Notes under the pieces: model-generated
Databases searched by the model: none
What the model was told of the DNA's origin: nothing
The model's input: only the letters and a program-made list of their open reading frames with translations
Made by a program: the position numbers and the translations under genes
Part shown: one piece after another, positions 48,094-58,983 of the stretch
How positions within the stretch are numbered: position 1 is the first letter of the stretch
How the letters are laid out: each line of letters starts with the position of its first letter
DNA from: Calamus simplicifolius
Lineage: Eukaryota > Streptophyta > Magnoliopsida > Arecales > Arecaceae
Assembly: GCA_900491605.1 (NCBI GenBank)
Contig: UESW01004577.1
Span: 734,254 to 798,253 of the forward strand
Length of the DNA: 64,000 nt
Reading direction: 5' to 3'

Positions 48094-49244
48094 ATGGCAA
48101 CACAAAGTGGTTCTAGTTTTGCTGAAGGTCATTCTACGAATAGACCTCCACTTTTAATGGCTCAAACTATTCTTATTGGAAAGCTAGAATGAGGATATTC
48201 ATTCAAGCTTCTGATTATGAGCTTTGGGGTGTTATATTAAATGGACCTAGTACACCCACACACCTTATTGATGGCACTATTGTTCCAAAGCCCGAAAGGG
48301 ATTGGAATGATAATGATAGGAGAATGGCTCAACTTAATGCCAAAGCCATTAATATCTTATATTGTTCCTTAGATTCAAATGAATTCAACCGCATCTCTAC
48401 TTGTAATTCCGCTAAAGAAATATGGGATAGGTTGGAAATTACACATGAAGGAACAAACCAAGTAAAAGAATCAAAGATAAATATTTTGGTTCATAAATAT
48501 GAATTGTTCACAATGGAACAAACTGAAACCATCACATGCATGTTCACTAGATTCACCGATATTGTGAATGGTTTGAAAAGTTTAGGAAAAGTTTATACTA
48601 ATGCTGATCTTGTTCGCAAAATACTCAGGTCATTGCCAAGATCGTGGGAAGCAAAAGTCACAGCAATCCAAGAAGCCAAAGACCTCAATGCACTACCCTT
48701 AGAGGAGCTTCTAGGATCTCTCATGACCCACGAATTGACAATGAGGCAGCATATTGAGGAGGAAACTAAAAAGAAGAAAACCATTGCTCTAAAGGCTGCA
48801 AAAGTGGAAGAGAGCAGCAGTGATGATAGTGATGAAGATAATGATGAAACTGCTCTCTTGGCCAAGAAGTTCAGAAGATTTTTGAGGAAAAAGAAACCCT
48901 TCCAAAAACGAAAATTTGGAAATAAAATGGAAGGAGAAAAGGAAAAGGAAAAGAAAGAAAAGGAGGACAAAGAGAAAGACCCCTTGATCTGTTATGAGTG
49001 TAAGAAACCGGGGCATTATCGATATGATTGTCCACAATTGAAAAAGACCTTCAAGAAAAAGAAGAAGGCATATGTTGCAACATGGACTGACAGCAATGAA
49101 TCTTCTTCCGAAGAAGAAGAACAAAAAGAGGTTGCAAATATTTGCTTCATGGCCAACGACGACGACAATGACGAGGTAAGTTCCGAAACCCCCGATGATG
49201 AATTTACATTTGATGAAATGTTTGAAGCTTTCAATGAATTATGA
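48094..49244 (+). pseudogene. SIRE-type gag with CCHC zinc knuckle
   Basis: The ATG at 48094 starts MATQSGSSFAEGHSTNRPPL. The frame changes once in a T run at 48152-48155 and then stays open for 351 codons. The gag core has YELWGVILNGP, AKEIWDRLEITHEGT, LRSLPRSWEAKVTAIQEAKD and LLGSLMTHE (UBN2 type). A Lys/Glu-rich stretch and the zinc knuckle CYECKKPGHYRYDC (about 48987-49031) follow. Gag forms the particle and binds RNA. Apart from the one-base break the domain looks intact. Confidence 0.92.
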
Positions 49245-49795
49245 TTGATTTTAAAGTTTGAAAAAGAAATTAAATTTTGAAAAATGAAAACTTAAATTTA
49301 GTTAAGGAGAAAAATGAATTAAAAGATAAAGAAGAAACTTCTCTTAATGAAGAAAATGATTTACTCAAAGATTGATTTGCTAAATCTGAGAATGAAAAAT
49401 TAATTAAAGAAAAAGAATCAATCTCAAATGAAATGATTGTTTAAAGAAAGAAGTCAAAAAATATAAAGACATTGTTGAGAAATTTACTTTAAGCTCAACT
49501 AAATTAAACATGATTCTAGATAGTCAAAAGGCTGTTTTTGACAAAGCTGGGCTAGGGTATAACACTTTAAGAAAACAAAAATCATAAAAATATTTTTGTA
49601 AAAGCTAACCAAAGTAATATTACTTGTTTTAAATGCAATCAAAAGGACACAAATCCTTCGAATGTAAAACCTTAATGAACAACAAGAAATTAAAAATATT
49701 AAAACTAAGAAAATATGGGTTCCGAAAGGAACAATTTTTATGCTGCTAACCATGAAGGACCCAAGAAAGCTTGGGTACCTAAGCATAAAGTTTGA
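49245..49795 (+). pseudogene. SIRE-type gag-pro linker with second zinc knuckle
   Basis: Fragmented frames encode a Lys/Glu/Asn-rich, coiled-coil-like stretch (LLKDWFAKSENEKLIKEKES in pieces) followed by a second CCHC box (CFKCNQKGHKSFEC pattern) near 49630-49672. Multiple frame changes occur in A-rich sequence. Confidence 0.7.
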
Positions 49796-50423
49796 TGATA
49801 TTGCAGGAATGTCTTGTAGCCAAAAGATCAAACAAGAAGTGGTATCTTGATAGCGGCTGCTCAAGACATATGACGGGTGACAAAGAGGAATTCATCACCC
49901 TAGAAGAAAATGTTGGTGGAGTTGTGACATTTGGCGATAACGGTAAAGGTCAAATTTTGGGCCTTGGTAAAGTTCGCATAACTCCATCTATAGTAATTGA
50001 AATGTACTTTATGTTAATGGTTTGAAGCATAATCTAATTAGCATAAGTCAATTATGTGATAAAAACTTTAATGTTTCTTTTAAATCTTCTTTATGCACTG
50101 TAACTAATTCTATTGATGATAGCATTGTTTTTACTGGTTATAGATTTGGCAATATATACTTAGTTGACACAGACAAAACTTCTAAGAGTAGTCATTGCCT
50201 AATTACTGATAATGCTAACATTAATGATATTAGTTGGTTGTGGCATCGTAGATTAGGTCATGCAAGCACACACCTTATTTCAAAACTAATTAAAATGGAT
50301 TTAGTCAAAGGTTTACCTAAATTAGATTTTGAAAATAATAAAATCTGTGATGCATGTCAATTTGGAAAACAAACTAGAAGTTCATTTAAATCTAAAAACT
50401 TGTTTCAACTTCTAGGGGACTAG
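49792..50423 (+). pseudogene. SIRE-type protease and GAG-pre-integrase
   Basis: 49792-50025 holds the aspartic protease motif WYLDSGCSRHMTGD and FGDNGKGQILGLG. The frame changes in an A run at 50000-50002, and 50022-50423 continues with HNLISISQLCDKNFNV and the HHCC zinc region (LWHRRLGHAS, CDACQFGKQTRSSF). Order and content are standard for Copia pol. A second frame change lies at a T run at 50403-50405. Confidence 0.9.
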
Positions 50424-50434
50424 AGCTACTTCAC

Positions 50435-51526
50435 ATGGATCTTTTCGGACCAACTAGAACCACAAGTCTAGGAGGAAAGAAATATGGTCTAGTGATTGTA
50501 GATGATTATTCTAGATATACTTGGGTAATGTTTTTAGCTCACAAAGATGAGACTTTCTCGATGTTCCTGAAATTTTTCAAGAAAGTCACAAATGAGAAAA
50601 ACACTACTATAGTATCTCTAAGAAGTGATCATGGAACAGAATTTGAAAATCACTTATTTGAAAATTTCTGCACTGAAAATGGAATTAATCATAATTTTTC
50701 AGCCCCTAGGACTCCACAACAAAACGGTGTAGTTGAAAGAAAGAATAGAACTTTAGAAGACATGGCCCGTACCATGCTATGTGAAAGCAACTTACCAAAG
50801 TATTTTTGGGCGGAAGCAATTAACACAGCATGTTACATCTTAAATAGAGCTTTAATAAGACCAATATTAAAGAAAACACCTTATGAATTATGGAATGAAA
50901 GAAAACCAAATATAAAATACTTTCATGCATTTGGATGTAAATGTTTCATTCATAATAATGGTAAAAACAACTTAGGAAAATTTGATGCTAAATCTGATGA
51001 AGGAATTTTTCTAGGTTATTCAACAACTAGTAAGGCATATAGAATCTTTAACAAGAAAACCTTAGTAGTTGAAGAATCCATTCATGTAGTTTTTGATGAA
51101 TCTTTAGCAACTGGATCTGAAAAGATTAATGATGAGGAAGATACAAACATAATTGAAAAAGATCTTGAAAAACTTAATATTGAAGTATCTTCTGATCATG
51201 AACAACAGGCTAAAGATAATGATTCACATAAGGATGATGATGTTAATAATGATCATAATGATGTAGATCTTCCAAGAGACTGGAGATATGCTTATAGTCA
51301 TCCTAAGGAATTGATTATAGGCGATCCATCTCAAGGAATAAGGACTAGATCATACATGAGAAATATTAGTAATCATCTTGCATTTGTATCACAAATTGAA
51401 CCTAAAACTATAGAAGAAGCTGAAAAAGATAATAATTGGATGTTAGCTATGCAAGAAGAACTTAATCAATTTACTAGAAATAATGTTTGGACTTTAGTTG
51501 AAAGACCTAAAAACCATTCAATATAG
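50435..51526 (+). pseudogene. SIRE-type integrase
   Basis: 363 open codons: MDLFGPTRTTSLGGKKYGLV, IVDDYSRYTWV (first Asp), LRSDHGTEFEN (second Asp), PQQNGVVERKNRTLEDMART (catalytic Glu), then the C-terminal YELWNERKPN, GCKCFI and EGIFLGYSTTSKAYRIFN. An acidic linker (HEQQAKDNDSHKDDDVNN) leads to the RT start, EELNQFTRNNVWTLVERP. The D-D35-E triad is complete. The frame is lost at about 51520. Confidence 0.93.
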
Positions 51527-51529
51527 GAA

Positions 51530-52422
51530 CTAAATGGGTTTTTAGAAATAAGTTAGATGAAAATGGCATAGTAATTAGAAACAAAGCTAGATTGGTTGCT
51601 AAAGGATATAGTCAAGAAGAAGGTATTGATTTTGATGAAACCTTTGCACCTGTAGCTAGACTAGAAGCCATTAGACTTTTACTTGCATTTGCATGTCATA
51701 TGAACATTAACCTATTTCAAATGGATGTAAAAAGCGCATTTTTAAATGGATTTATTAATGAAGAAGTTTATGTAGAACAACCACCAGGTTTTGAAGATCA
51801 CGAGTTTTCAAATCACGTTTTTAAATTGCACAAAGCTTTATATGGTTTGAAACAAGCACCTAGAGCTTGGTATGATAGGTTAAGTAAATTTCTAATAGAA
51901 AATGATTTTACAAGAGGAAATGTTGATAAAACTTTGTTTTTAAAAAGAAAAAGTAAAGATTTACTAGTAGTACAAATATACGTAGATGACATTATTTTTG
52001 GTGCTACTAACGAATCTCTCTGTCAAGAATTTGCAAAGTTAATGCAGGGAGAATTCGAGATGAGCATGATGGGAGAACTCAACTTCTTCCTTGGACTCCA
52101 GATCAAACAATGCAAGGAGGGAATTTTTATCAACCAAACCAAGTACACAAGAGAACTACTCAAAAAGTTTGGTATGGAAACAATGAAACCCCTTGGAACA
52201 CCAATGAGTCCTTCATGCAAGCTAGACAAAGATGAAGAAGGTAAGAAGGTTGATCAGAAGTATTATCGAGGTATTATCGGATCCCTTCTCTATTTAACAG
52301 CAAGTAGACCAGATATAATGTTTGCAGTATGTTTGTGTGCTAGATTTCAAGCTGAACCTAAAGAATCACATTTAATAGCTGTTAAAAGAATATTAAGATA
52401 TCTAAATGGAACAAAAATGTAG
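51530..52422 (+). pseudogene. SIRE-type reverse transcriptase
   Basis: WVFRNKLDENG precedes the open stretch from 51592 (MVAKGYSQEEGIDFDETFAP). It has QMDVKSAFLNGFINEEVYVE, YGLKQAPRAWYDRL, catalytic YVDDIIFGA near 51979-52005 and ASRPDIMFAVCLCARFQ. All RT motifs are intact. The frame is lost in an A run at 52413-52417. Confidence 0.94.
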
Positions 52423-52923
52423 GTTTATGGTATTCTAGAGACTCCACATTAAACCTAATTGCATATTCAGATTCTGATTATGCCGGATGTAAAATTGATA
52501 GAAAAAGCACAAGTGGTGCATGCCATTTCTTAGGAGTAACTTAATCACATGGTTTAGCAAAAAGCAAAATTCAGTTGCATTATCAACTACTGAAGCTGAA
52601 TATGTAGCAGCTGGAAGTTGCTGTGCGCAAATCCTATGGATTAAGCGACAACTTGAAGACTATGGTATCAAACTTAATAAGACACCCATAAATGTGATAA
52701 TACTAGCGCAATCAATTTAACGAAAAATCCAATTCAACACTCAAGAACAAAACACATAGAAATTAGATATCATTTTATAAGAGAACATGTAGCTAATGAT
52801 GAAATTTGTTTAGATTATGTAAACACTGAAGAACAATTAGCTGACATCTTAACAAAACCCCTAAGTGAAGAAAGGTTTGAATATCTTAGAGGAGAATTAG
52901 GAATTTGTAATCCTTTTGAGTAA
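52423..52923 (+). pseudogene. SIRE-type RNase H and pol terminus
   Basis: Pieces in three frames: AYSDSDYAGCKIDRKSTSGA, then WFSKKQNSVALSTTEAEYVA (52545-52720), then RTKHIEIRYHFIREHV, QLADILTKPLSEERF and CNPFE before TAA at 52921-52923. Breaks fall at 52531-52536 and 52690-52692. The active-site acidic residues (SDSDYAG, TTEAEY) are present. Confidence 0.9.
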
Positions 52924-53099
52924 ATTTTGAAATCTTAAGGAAATATATCTAGAATTCTTTTAAATCCTCAAATCTTAAGGAATCTCATCTAGAACTCTTA
53001 TCTGATTGATTCACTCATATCCAATGATTATTTATCAATTTTTATGATCATTTTCCGGACATATTTCAGAAATTTCATGTTTTTGTCTGAAATGGTCTC

Positions 53100-53292
53100 G
53101 GAGCCGACTCGATGCGTATCGGAGTCGACTCCCGGTTTCATTGAAACTCTCGAGTCGACCCCTCTCTGGCGCGAGTCGACTCCATGTCGGGACGGACTTT
53201 CTGTGTCTGTGCCGAGTCGACACTTGGGTTTGCGCGAGCCGACTCGAGGTGGTCCCAAATTGATTTTCTAGGGCAGAGTCGACTCGACGCTC
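53100..53292. repeat. Second array of GAGTCGACTC-class motifs, between pol and extra ORF
   Basis: Seven variants (GAGCCGACTC, GAGTCGACTC, GAGTCGACCC, GAGTCGACAC) in about 190 bp, close to the putative start of the downstream ORF. They are the same words as in the LTR arrays, but the surrounding sequence is different. Confidence 0.88.
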
Positions 53293-53385
53293 ATTCTATT
53301 CGTCCCCAAATCAAAAATACGCTCTCCACACTCTCTCCAAACCCTCCAAAACTCCAAATCCCTTTTTATCACCTCCAATCATCAA

Positions 53386-54770
53386 ATGGCTCCTAAAACT
53401 AGAGGATCTAGTGTTGTGGCGGGTGGCATCAAGAGGAAGCGCTCCGTGAAGAAACGGTAAGCGTCCGGCGCGTGAACCTTCGCCAAGCTCGGACTCCACC
53501 GATCTGCTTCTCCTCCAGCTGCTGCTCCTGCTGCCACGTCCTCCCAGGTAGACCGACTAGCAGATAAAATCATTACCACTGGTAGGAAGATGGATTTTGA
53601 ATTATTTGAGAATGAGGGCTTTCTTTTTGGAAGACAGTTAATCGAGATGGGTTGGGAGAAAGTTTGCTCTCTTGAATGCCCGACTTATCCCTCATTGTTA
53701 AAGAATTTTACAAAAATTTGTCTAGAGGAGACCATGGGCTTATTAGCAATGTGAGAGGAGTAAGAATTTCTGTGACTCCCGAGATCTTGGCTAGATTATT
53801 GCAATTACCCTTGTCTGGCACCTCAACCTTCTTCTGATGACCGCGCCCCAGCTTTATCCAGATTATTAAACAGGGATGTGGTTGGATTTGAAGAGATTCT
53901 TGCTAATCAGCTTCCTTAGAGTTGAGATTGCTTCACAATATCTGCAGTAGGATTCTATTTCCTAAAACGGGTAGATTTGATTATGTTTCCGAAAGAGATG
54001 TTTTTGTAATGGACGCCATTGTGACTGGCAAGCCAATCAATCTTCCAAGCATGATTTTGTGGTATATAGCAGATTGTGGAGGGAAAAGGAAATCCAGTCT
54101 GCCTATGGGATGATTCTTACTTTGATTTTTCGAAGCCAGGGTGTGGTGATTCTGATAATGAACCAATGAAAAATTAAGACACACTGATTTTATAGTCTGG
54201 CAACTATTCATAGGATGGGGTTTGTCAAAAAGGAATGGGAAGTGGGAAAGGAAAGGAGTGACAGAGGAAAGAGCAATAGATACTGAGGCTGCAGGACCAT
54301 CTGTTAGACATCCTCGCCTGCACCTCCGAGCCCCTTGGTTTCTACCTCTGCTCCAGCCCCTGTTCCAACAATTGTTCAGACTTCATCTTCTGCTAGCTTT
54401 TCAGATCAACAAATTTTGCAACTCAAAGCCTTACTTGAAGATCAATCTGACAAGCTTAAAACTGAATTTGAGAATAAGTTTATGCATTTGAGAGAGACAC
54501 TTTATTCTCTTGATGATCGTATTTCAAAGATTGAATCCACTATCGGATCTTCATCGGCATCCTTAAGTAGTGATCTCAAGAATATTTTTGAAGAACTTAA
54601 GGATATATGTGGAGATGGAGAGACATATGCAAGAGCAACGCAGAGCTTCAAGATAAAATTAAGAGTGCGTGCACTTTGTGGATGAAAAACTCAAGGACTA
54701 TGTAAAAATTCAATCTGAAGGAATGAAAAATATTGTTGATCATCTAACTAGAATTGTAAGAACTCATTTT
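53386..54770 (+). pseudogene. Post-pol ORF of the SIRE-type element (env-like position; 'putative plant transposon protein' type)
   Basis: The ATG at 53386 starts MAPKTRGSSVVAGG followed by the basic cluster KRKRSVKKR (53431-53457). After frame changes come DFELFENEGFLFGRQLIEMG, ISVTPEILARLLQLPLSG, LLHNICSRILFPKTGRFDYV and DAIVTGKPINLPSMI (53922-54113), the wording of the plant transposon protein domain found in SIRE elements and in other plant TE ORFs. The C-terminal part (54335-54640) is predicted coiled coil (FSDQQILQLKALLEDQSDKL, ELKDICG). No signal peptide or clear membrane segment is seen, so an envelope role is not supported. Six or more frame breaks. Confidence 0.75.
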
Positions 54771-55120
54771 TGAGTTACTAGAGTTGTTTTGTACTGAAGT
54801 TTTTATGCTTTCTTTATGAAATCAATGTATGAACATTTTGATGTACTAGACTTTTGAATGAAATGAATTCTCTATTTCCTTATGTCAATGAAATTTGAAT
54901 GAATGTTTATCTATCTTTTTGTTGATAACAAAAAAGGGGGAGAATTTTATAGTTTTATGATTGTCTATGATTGTGATAAACAATGGGTTAATTAATTAAG
55001 TTTCATAGGGGGAGCTACCTCATTAAGGGGGAGCCTAAACTTAACTATGAAAACAAAATTAATTCACTAATCAATCATGAACAAACTCAATATTTTTGTC
55101 ATCATCAAAAAGGGGGAGAT
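54771..55120 (+). other. 3' non-coding region with multiple polypurine tracts
   Basis: AAAAAAGGGGGAGA occurs at about 54930-54944, with AGGGGGAGC at about 55008 and 55026 and AAAAAGGGGGAGAT at 55107-55120. Only the last abuts the LTR. Multiple tracts are typical of SIRE-type elements. Confidence 0.8.
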
Positions 55121-56669
55121 TGTTGAGAAATTATTGAAACATAATTGCCCCAACTTATTGATTTTGATGATTTCCAAAAGACATTGCTTTACTTTCTAAA
55201 AGGCTATGAACATGTTAAGTCAATAAATGAAATATTCAATGAGCAATTTCAAATTGGAAACTATGAACTATTAAAAATATAATGAGTTTCTTGAATCAAT
55301 TGAATATATGTTTCAGTGAGCTATACTTATGAATTCAAAAATGATTTTATACCAATCTTTTAAAGATCAATGACTTAATGAAAATGCTTTGAAATTGAGC
55401 ATTACTGTTAAATCAACATTATCTAAGTCATATTTATATTTCAAAGTTGGTTGGGATGATTTTCAAAGCAAATCAGAATGTTTTCTGATTTTTGTATCAG
55501 TCCCGAGCCGACTCGAGAGTTTCCGAGTCGACCCCTGAACTTTCTCGAGCCGACTCGACTGTGCGAGCCGACTCGACTCAGACGGCAGAAAGACTCATTT
55601 TTGAGTGCCTCTCGAGTCGACTCCCAGCTTTTCGCGAGTCGACCCCTGAAAGTCACGAGTCGACTCCCAGATTTTCACGAGTCGACCCCTGAGACCATTT
55701 TTGGTGCGTTCTGGATTCGATTGCTCGAGCCGACTCGCACAGTCCCGAGCCGACTCCCCGAAATCTGGGCGAAATTTTTGAATGACACATCAGCTCCAAC
55801 GGTAATTTTTGAATAACGGCTATTTTTCTTGTTCTAACGGATATATTTTTCAGATTCTATAAATAGAGGAGTTCTTTTCAAATCAAAAAGAAGAGAGAAA
55901 ATCAAAAGAGAGAAAAGAATATCATTTGAAAAGAGGGAAAAACAGAGCATTATTGAAAAAATCTTTTAGCTCAAAGAGAGATTCAAAAGGAGTGAAATCC
56001 AAGAGTGAGATTCGTGCACTCCACTACCACAAAAGATTCAAGAGGAGATCCCAATTTCAAGAGCAAATCAAAGATCTTCCACATTCAAGAAAAAGGGAGA
56101 AAAAGCTTCAACCCAACTCCAAAGCTCAAATCTGTGAAGAATCTGCTGAGGCCTGATTCAACATCAAGAGGAGGAAGGAAACCAAAGAAGCCAAGCCAGC
56201 TCTCAAAAATATTCAGGCTTTTCTAACTCAATTTTATTTTAAAATATCTGCTCAAAAAGGAGCTGCTTGTAATTAAACTCATTTTATTTGTTTGTGTCTA
56301 GTTTAATCTGAGGGATTAAACTAGAGGAGGTTGTTAAACCTCGGTACAAGCTAGGTATAGCTTGTGTTTGGGTTTGGTGCCGGTGAGCCCGTGTAAAACG
56401 GCTGGGTTCGTTGTGATCCCGGAAAAACAACAAGTTTGAGTTGTGAGCTTGTAAAACAACTCGGCTGTAATCTAGAGAGATTATAGTGTGGACCCAAGTG
56501 AGTCTTGGGAGTGGACGTAGGTGTTGGTTGCACCGAACCACTATAAAATTCTTGTGTTTGCCGTGTTAATTGTCTCTTCTCTATCTCTCTTATTGTGTTG
56601 TGCTTTGCTTATTAGTTAATCTCACTTGCACATCTCGTTAAAAAGTCTTAAATTTTTAAGGGGTTGCCA
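55121..56669 (+). repeat. 3' LTR of the SIRE-type element (inner end complete, outer end eroded)
   Basis: Starts TGTTGAGAAATTATTG right after the polypurine tract. It carries the motif array at about 55503-55762 and a TATA box at 55858-55866. Near 56660 about 24 bp present at 47988-48011 are missing (AATTTTTAAG joins GGGTTGCCA), and the final TGGGCCAACA is absent. Confidence 0.9.
55503..55762. repeat. GAGTCGACTC-class motif array in the 3' LTR
   Basis: Same ten-motif layout as 46798-47056, with small indels between motifs and the motifs themselves kept. Confidence 0.9.
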
Positions 56670-57118
56670 AGGGTGCTTTTTTAGTGCTGGTGCATCTTTG
56701 CCGATTGGTACATTTTCGTGATTGGTACAGCTTCTTCGGTTGAGCTATATCACTTTCTGGGTGCTCATCGGTCTTTGTTCGACCATTCTTCGGTTGGTAT
56801 ATTCTTCGTTGGTACCTCCTTTCATGATGCCGATGGTACATCGGTCTTCGGTGCCAATGGTTGGACTTTCTGTGTTGAGCAGCTGGGAGCCAGTGGTTAT
56901 TCGATGCGATGGTGCTTTTTCCATATACATGTGATGCTTTCTCGCCGAGGGAGCCGGAGCTTTTAGGAGCCGATGGTACATTGGTCTTCGAATGGTGCCA
57001 CATGGTACATTGGTGCCACTTTTTGTGCGAACTAAAGCTAAAAAAAACTCTGGGTTCAAAATCAAGTGCGGTCAACAAAAAAAGCCCAGAAGAACAAGCA
57101 AATAAAATGTAGGACACA
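56670..57118 (-). repeat. Non-coding spacer of the Gypsy element with GGTACA-type repeats
   Basis: On the plus strand GATTGGTACA, GTTGGTACC, GATGGTACATCGGTCTTCG and GATGGTACATTGGTCTTCG recur irregularly. It lies between the pol stop and the nested SIRE element. The 174-codon minus-strand frame here looks compositional. Confidence 0.65.
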
Positions 57119-58479
57119 CTAATAATATCGACGGAGGTTGTCAATGTTCCACGTTTGGCTGGCCCATCCAGCCCATTCAATCTTGTACGCTCCGTGGTGG
57201 AGCGCCTCCGTAACCCGATAGGGTCCTTCCCAGTTCGGCGCTAATTTGCCTCCTTCCGTTGGTTTCGAAACTTTGGCTTGCCGGAGGACTAGGTCCCCCG
57301 GCAAAAAGGTCTTGGGGCGGACGCGAGTGTTGTAATACCTGACCGCTCGCAGTCGGTAGGCTGCCATCCGGAGTCGCGCTAGGTCCTGCACCTCCTCCAC
57401 CAGGTCTAGGTTGGCCCACAACTAGTTCGGGTTGTCATTCTCACTGTATGCCTCCACCCCGGGGCTCGGAGAGCCGATCTCCATCAGAATGACGGCTTCA
57501 GACCCAAAGACGAGGCTGAAGGGAGTCTCGCCAGTGGGTGCTCACGGCGTTGTGTGGTAGGCCTATAGTACGTTGTGGAGCTCCTCTACCCACCGTCCTC
57601 TGCAGTCATCCAGCCGGGCTCTTAATCCTTGGAGAATAATGCGGTTGGTCACCTCGGCTGCTCCGTTGGTCTGAGGATGCCCTACAGAGGTGAACCGTTG
57701 ATGGATATCTAGCTCGGTGCAGAATCCTCGGAAAGGCGCATTGTCGAACTGCTGACCGTTGTCGGTGACCAAGGTATGCGGTAGCCCGAACTGGCATATT
57801 ATGGACTTCCAGAAGAAGGACCTCACCTTGCCCTCGATGATCTTGGCGAGTGCCTCGGCCTCGATCCATTTGGTGAAGTGGTCAACGGCCACCAATAGGA
57901 ACTTGCACTGACCGGAGGCTGGAGGGAACAGCCCCAAGATGTCCATCCCCCACTGGGCGAAGGGCCAACGTGCCGCCAGGGGGTCAGTTGAGACGTCGGC
58001 TGCCACTGAATGTTGGCATGGCGCTGACAACTATCGCACCTCTTGATGAGCTCGGCCGCGTCTTCCCTTATGGTCAGCCAGTAGTACCCCTGCCGCAGGG
58101 CCTTGTACGCCAGGGCTCTGCCCCAGATGACTTTCGCATATGTCCTCATGGATTTCTCGCAGGATGTAATCAGCTTCGCGGGGCCGACGCACTTGAGGAT
58201 CGGGTACGAGAATGATCTTCGGTAGAGCTTCCCGTCCATTAGCAAGAACTTCGGGGCCCGCCGCTTGAGTAGTCTTGCCTCGGTCGGGTCTTCAGGGAGG
58301 GCACCATCGGTCAAGTACCGCACATAGGCATCCACCCAAGAGGGCTCCTGCTCGATCGGCAGAGCCTCCTCTGCCGCCTCAATGCTCGGGACTTGCAGGT
58401 GCTCCATGTACGTCCTTCCCAAGGTTCCGTCGGCTGAAGTGGCCAAGCGGGACAGCGCATCAGCCCTGGCATTCTCCAC
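57119..58479 (-). pseudogene. Gypsy (Tat) integrase
   Basis: 58479-57823 has the zinc-binding region (YYWLTIREDAAELIKRCDSC, QRHANIQ). 58030-57563 has the core: FAQWGMDILGLFPPA (first Asp), VTDNGQQFDNAPF (second Asp), HPQTNGAAEVTNR (Glu). 57421-57119 has the C-terminal RYYNTRVRPKTFLPGDLVLR, WEGPYRV and WNIDNLRRYY before the stop. No chromodomain follows, consistent with non-chromovirus Tat elements. Frames change near 58000 and 57500. Confidence 0.9.
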
Positions 58480-58521
58480 CCGAGGAATTTAACTGACGCG
58501 GAAGTAAAGAAACTGAGAGGC

Positions 58522-58983
58522 CTAGGATTGCACCTTGCTTAGGTATCGGGATATAGTCGGGTCTCTGGCCTCGTACTCCCCAGCGACCTGTCCAGAGACA
58601 AGCTGAGAGTCCGTAAAGGCCCTCAGACGCCTCGCACCGAGCTCCCTGACTAGCTTCATCCCCGCCAGCAAGGCTTCATATTCTGCTTGGTTATTGGTGG
58701 CTGGGAAAAGGAATCGGAGGGCATACTCCACCACCTCCCCCTAAAGGCTCGCAAGGATGAGTCCAGCCCCACTCCCCTAGGAATTCGATGCTCCGTCAAC
58801 GTGAAGGATCCAGTCTTCCTCTCCTGCCTCAGCCGTGGGAGACTCCACGCGTGCCTCTGGGCATAGCTCCTCCAGATGCTCTTCGGCCCAGGTGCATTCG
58901 ACCAAAAATCGGCTAACACTTAGGACTTCATCGCAGATCTTGGCCGGATGGACAAGTCGAACTCCCCCAGCTTGATGGCCCAT
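58522..58983 (-). pseudogene. Second (archaeal-type) RNase H of the Tat element
   Basis: The minus strand has EEDWILHVDGASNS (first Asp), then after a frame change EYALRFLFPATNNQAEYEAL (Glu) and RAFTDSQLVSGQVAGEYEA (Asp). This additional RNase H between the Ty3-type RNase H and integrase marks the Tat lineage. Confidence 0.85.

Larger units (their letters stand above)
46454..56669 (+). mobile_element. SIRE/Maximus-type Ty1/Copia element nested in the Gypsy element
   Basis: Plus strand: 5' LTR 46454-48030, primer site, gag with zinc knuckle, PR-INT-RT-RNase H (to 52923), an extra ORF region after pol (53386 to about 54770), several polypurine tracts and 3' LTR 55121-56669. A long LTR (about 1.55 kb), a long gag with a second zinc knuckle, the post-pol ORF and multiple polypurine tracts are features of the SIRE lineage. 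Both outer LTR ends are slightly eroded and no target duplication is left. Confidence 0.92.
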
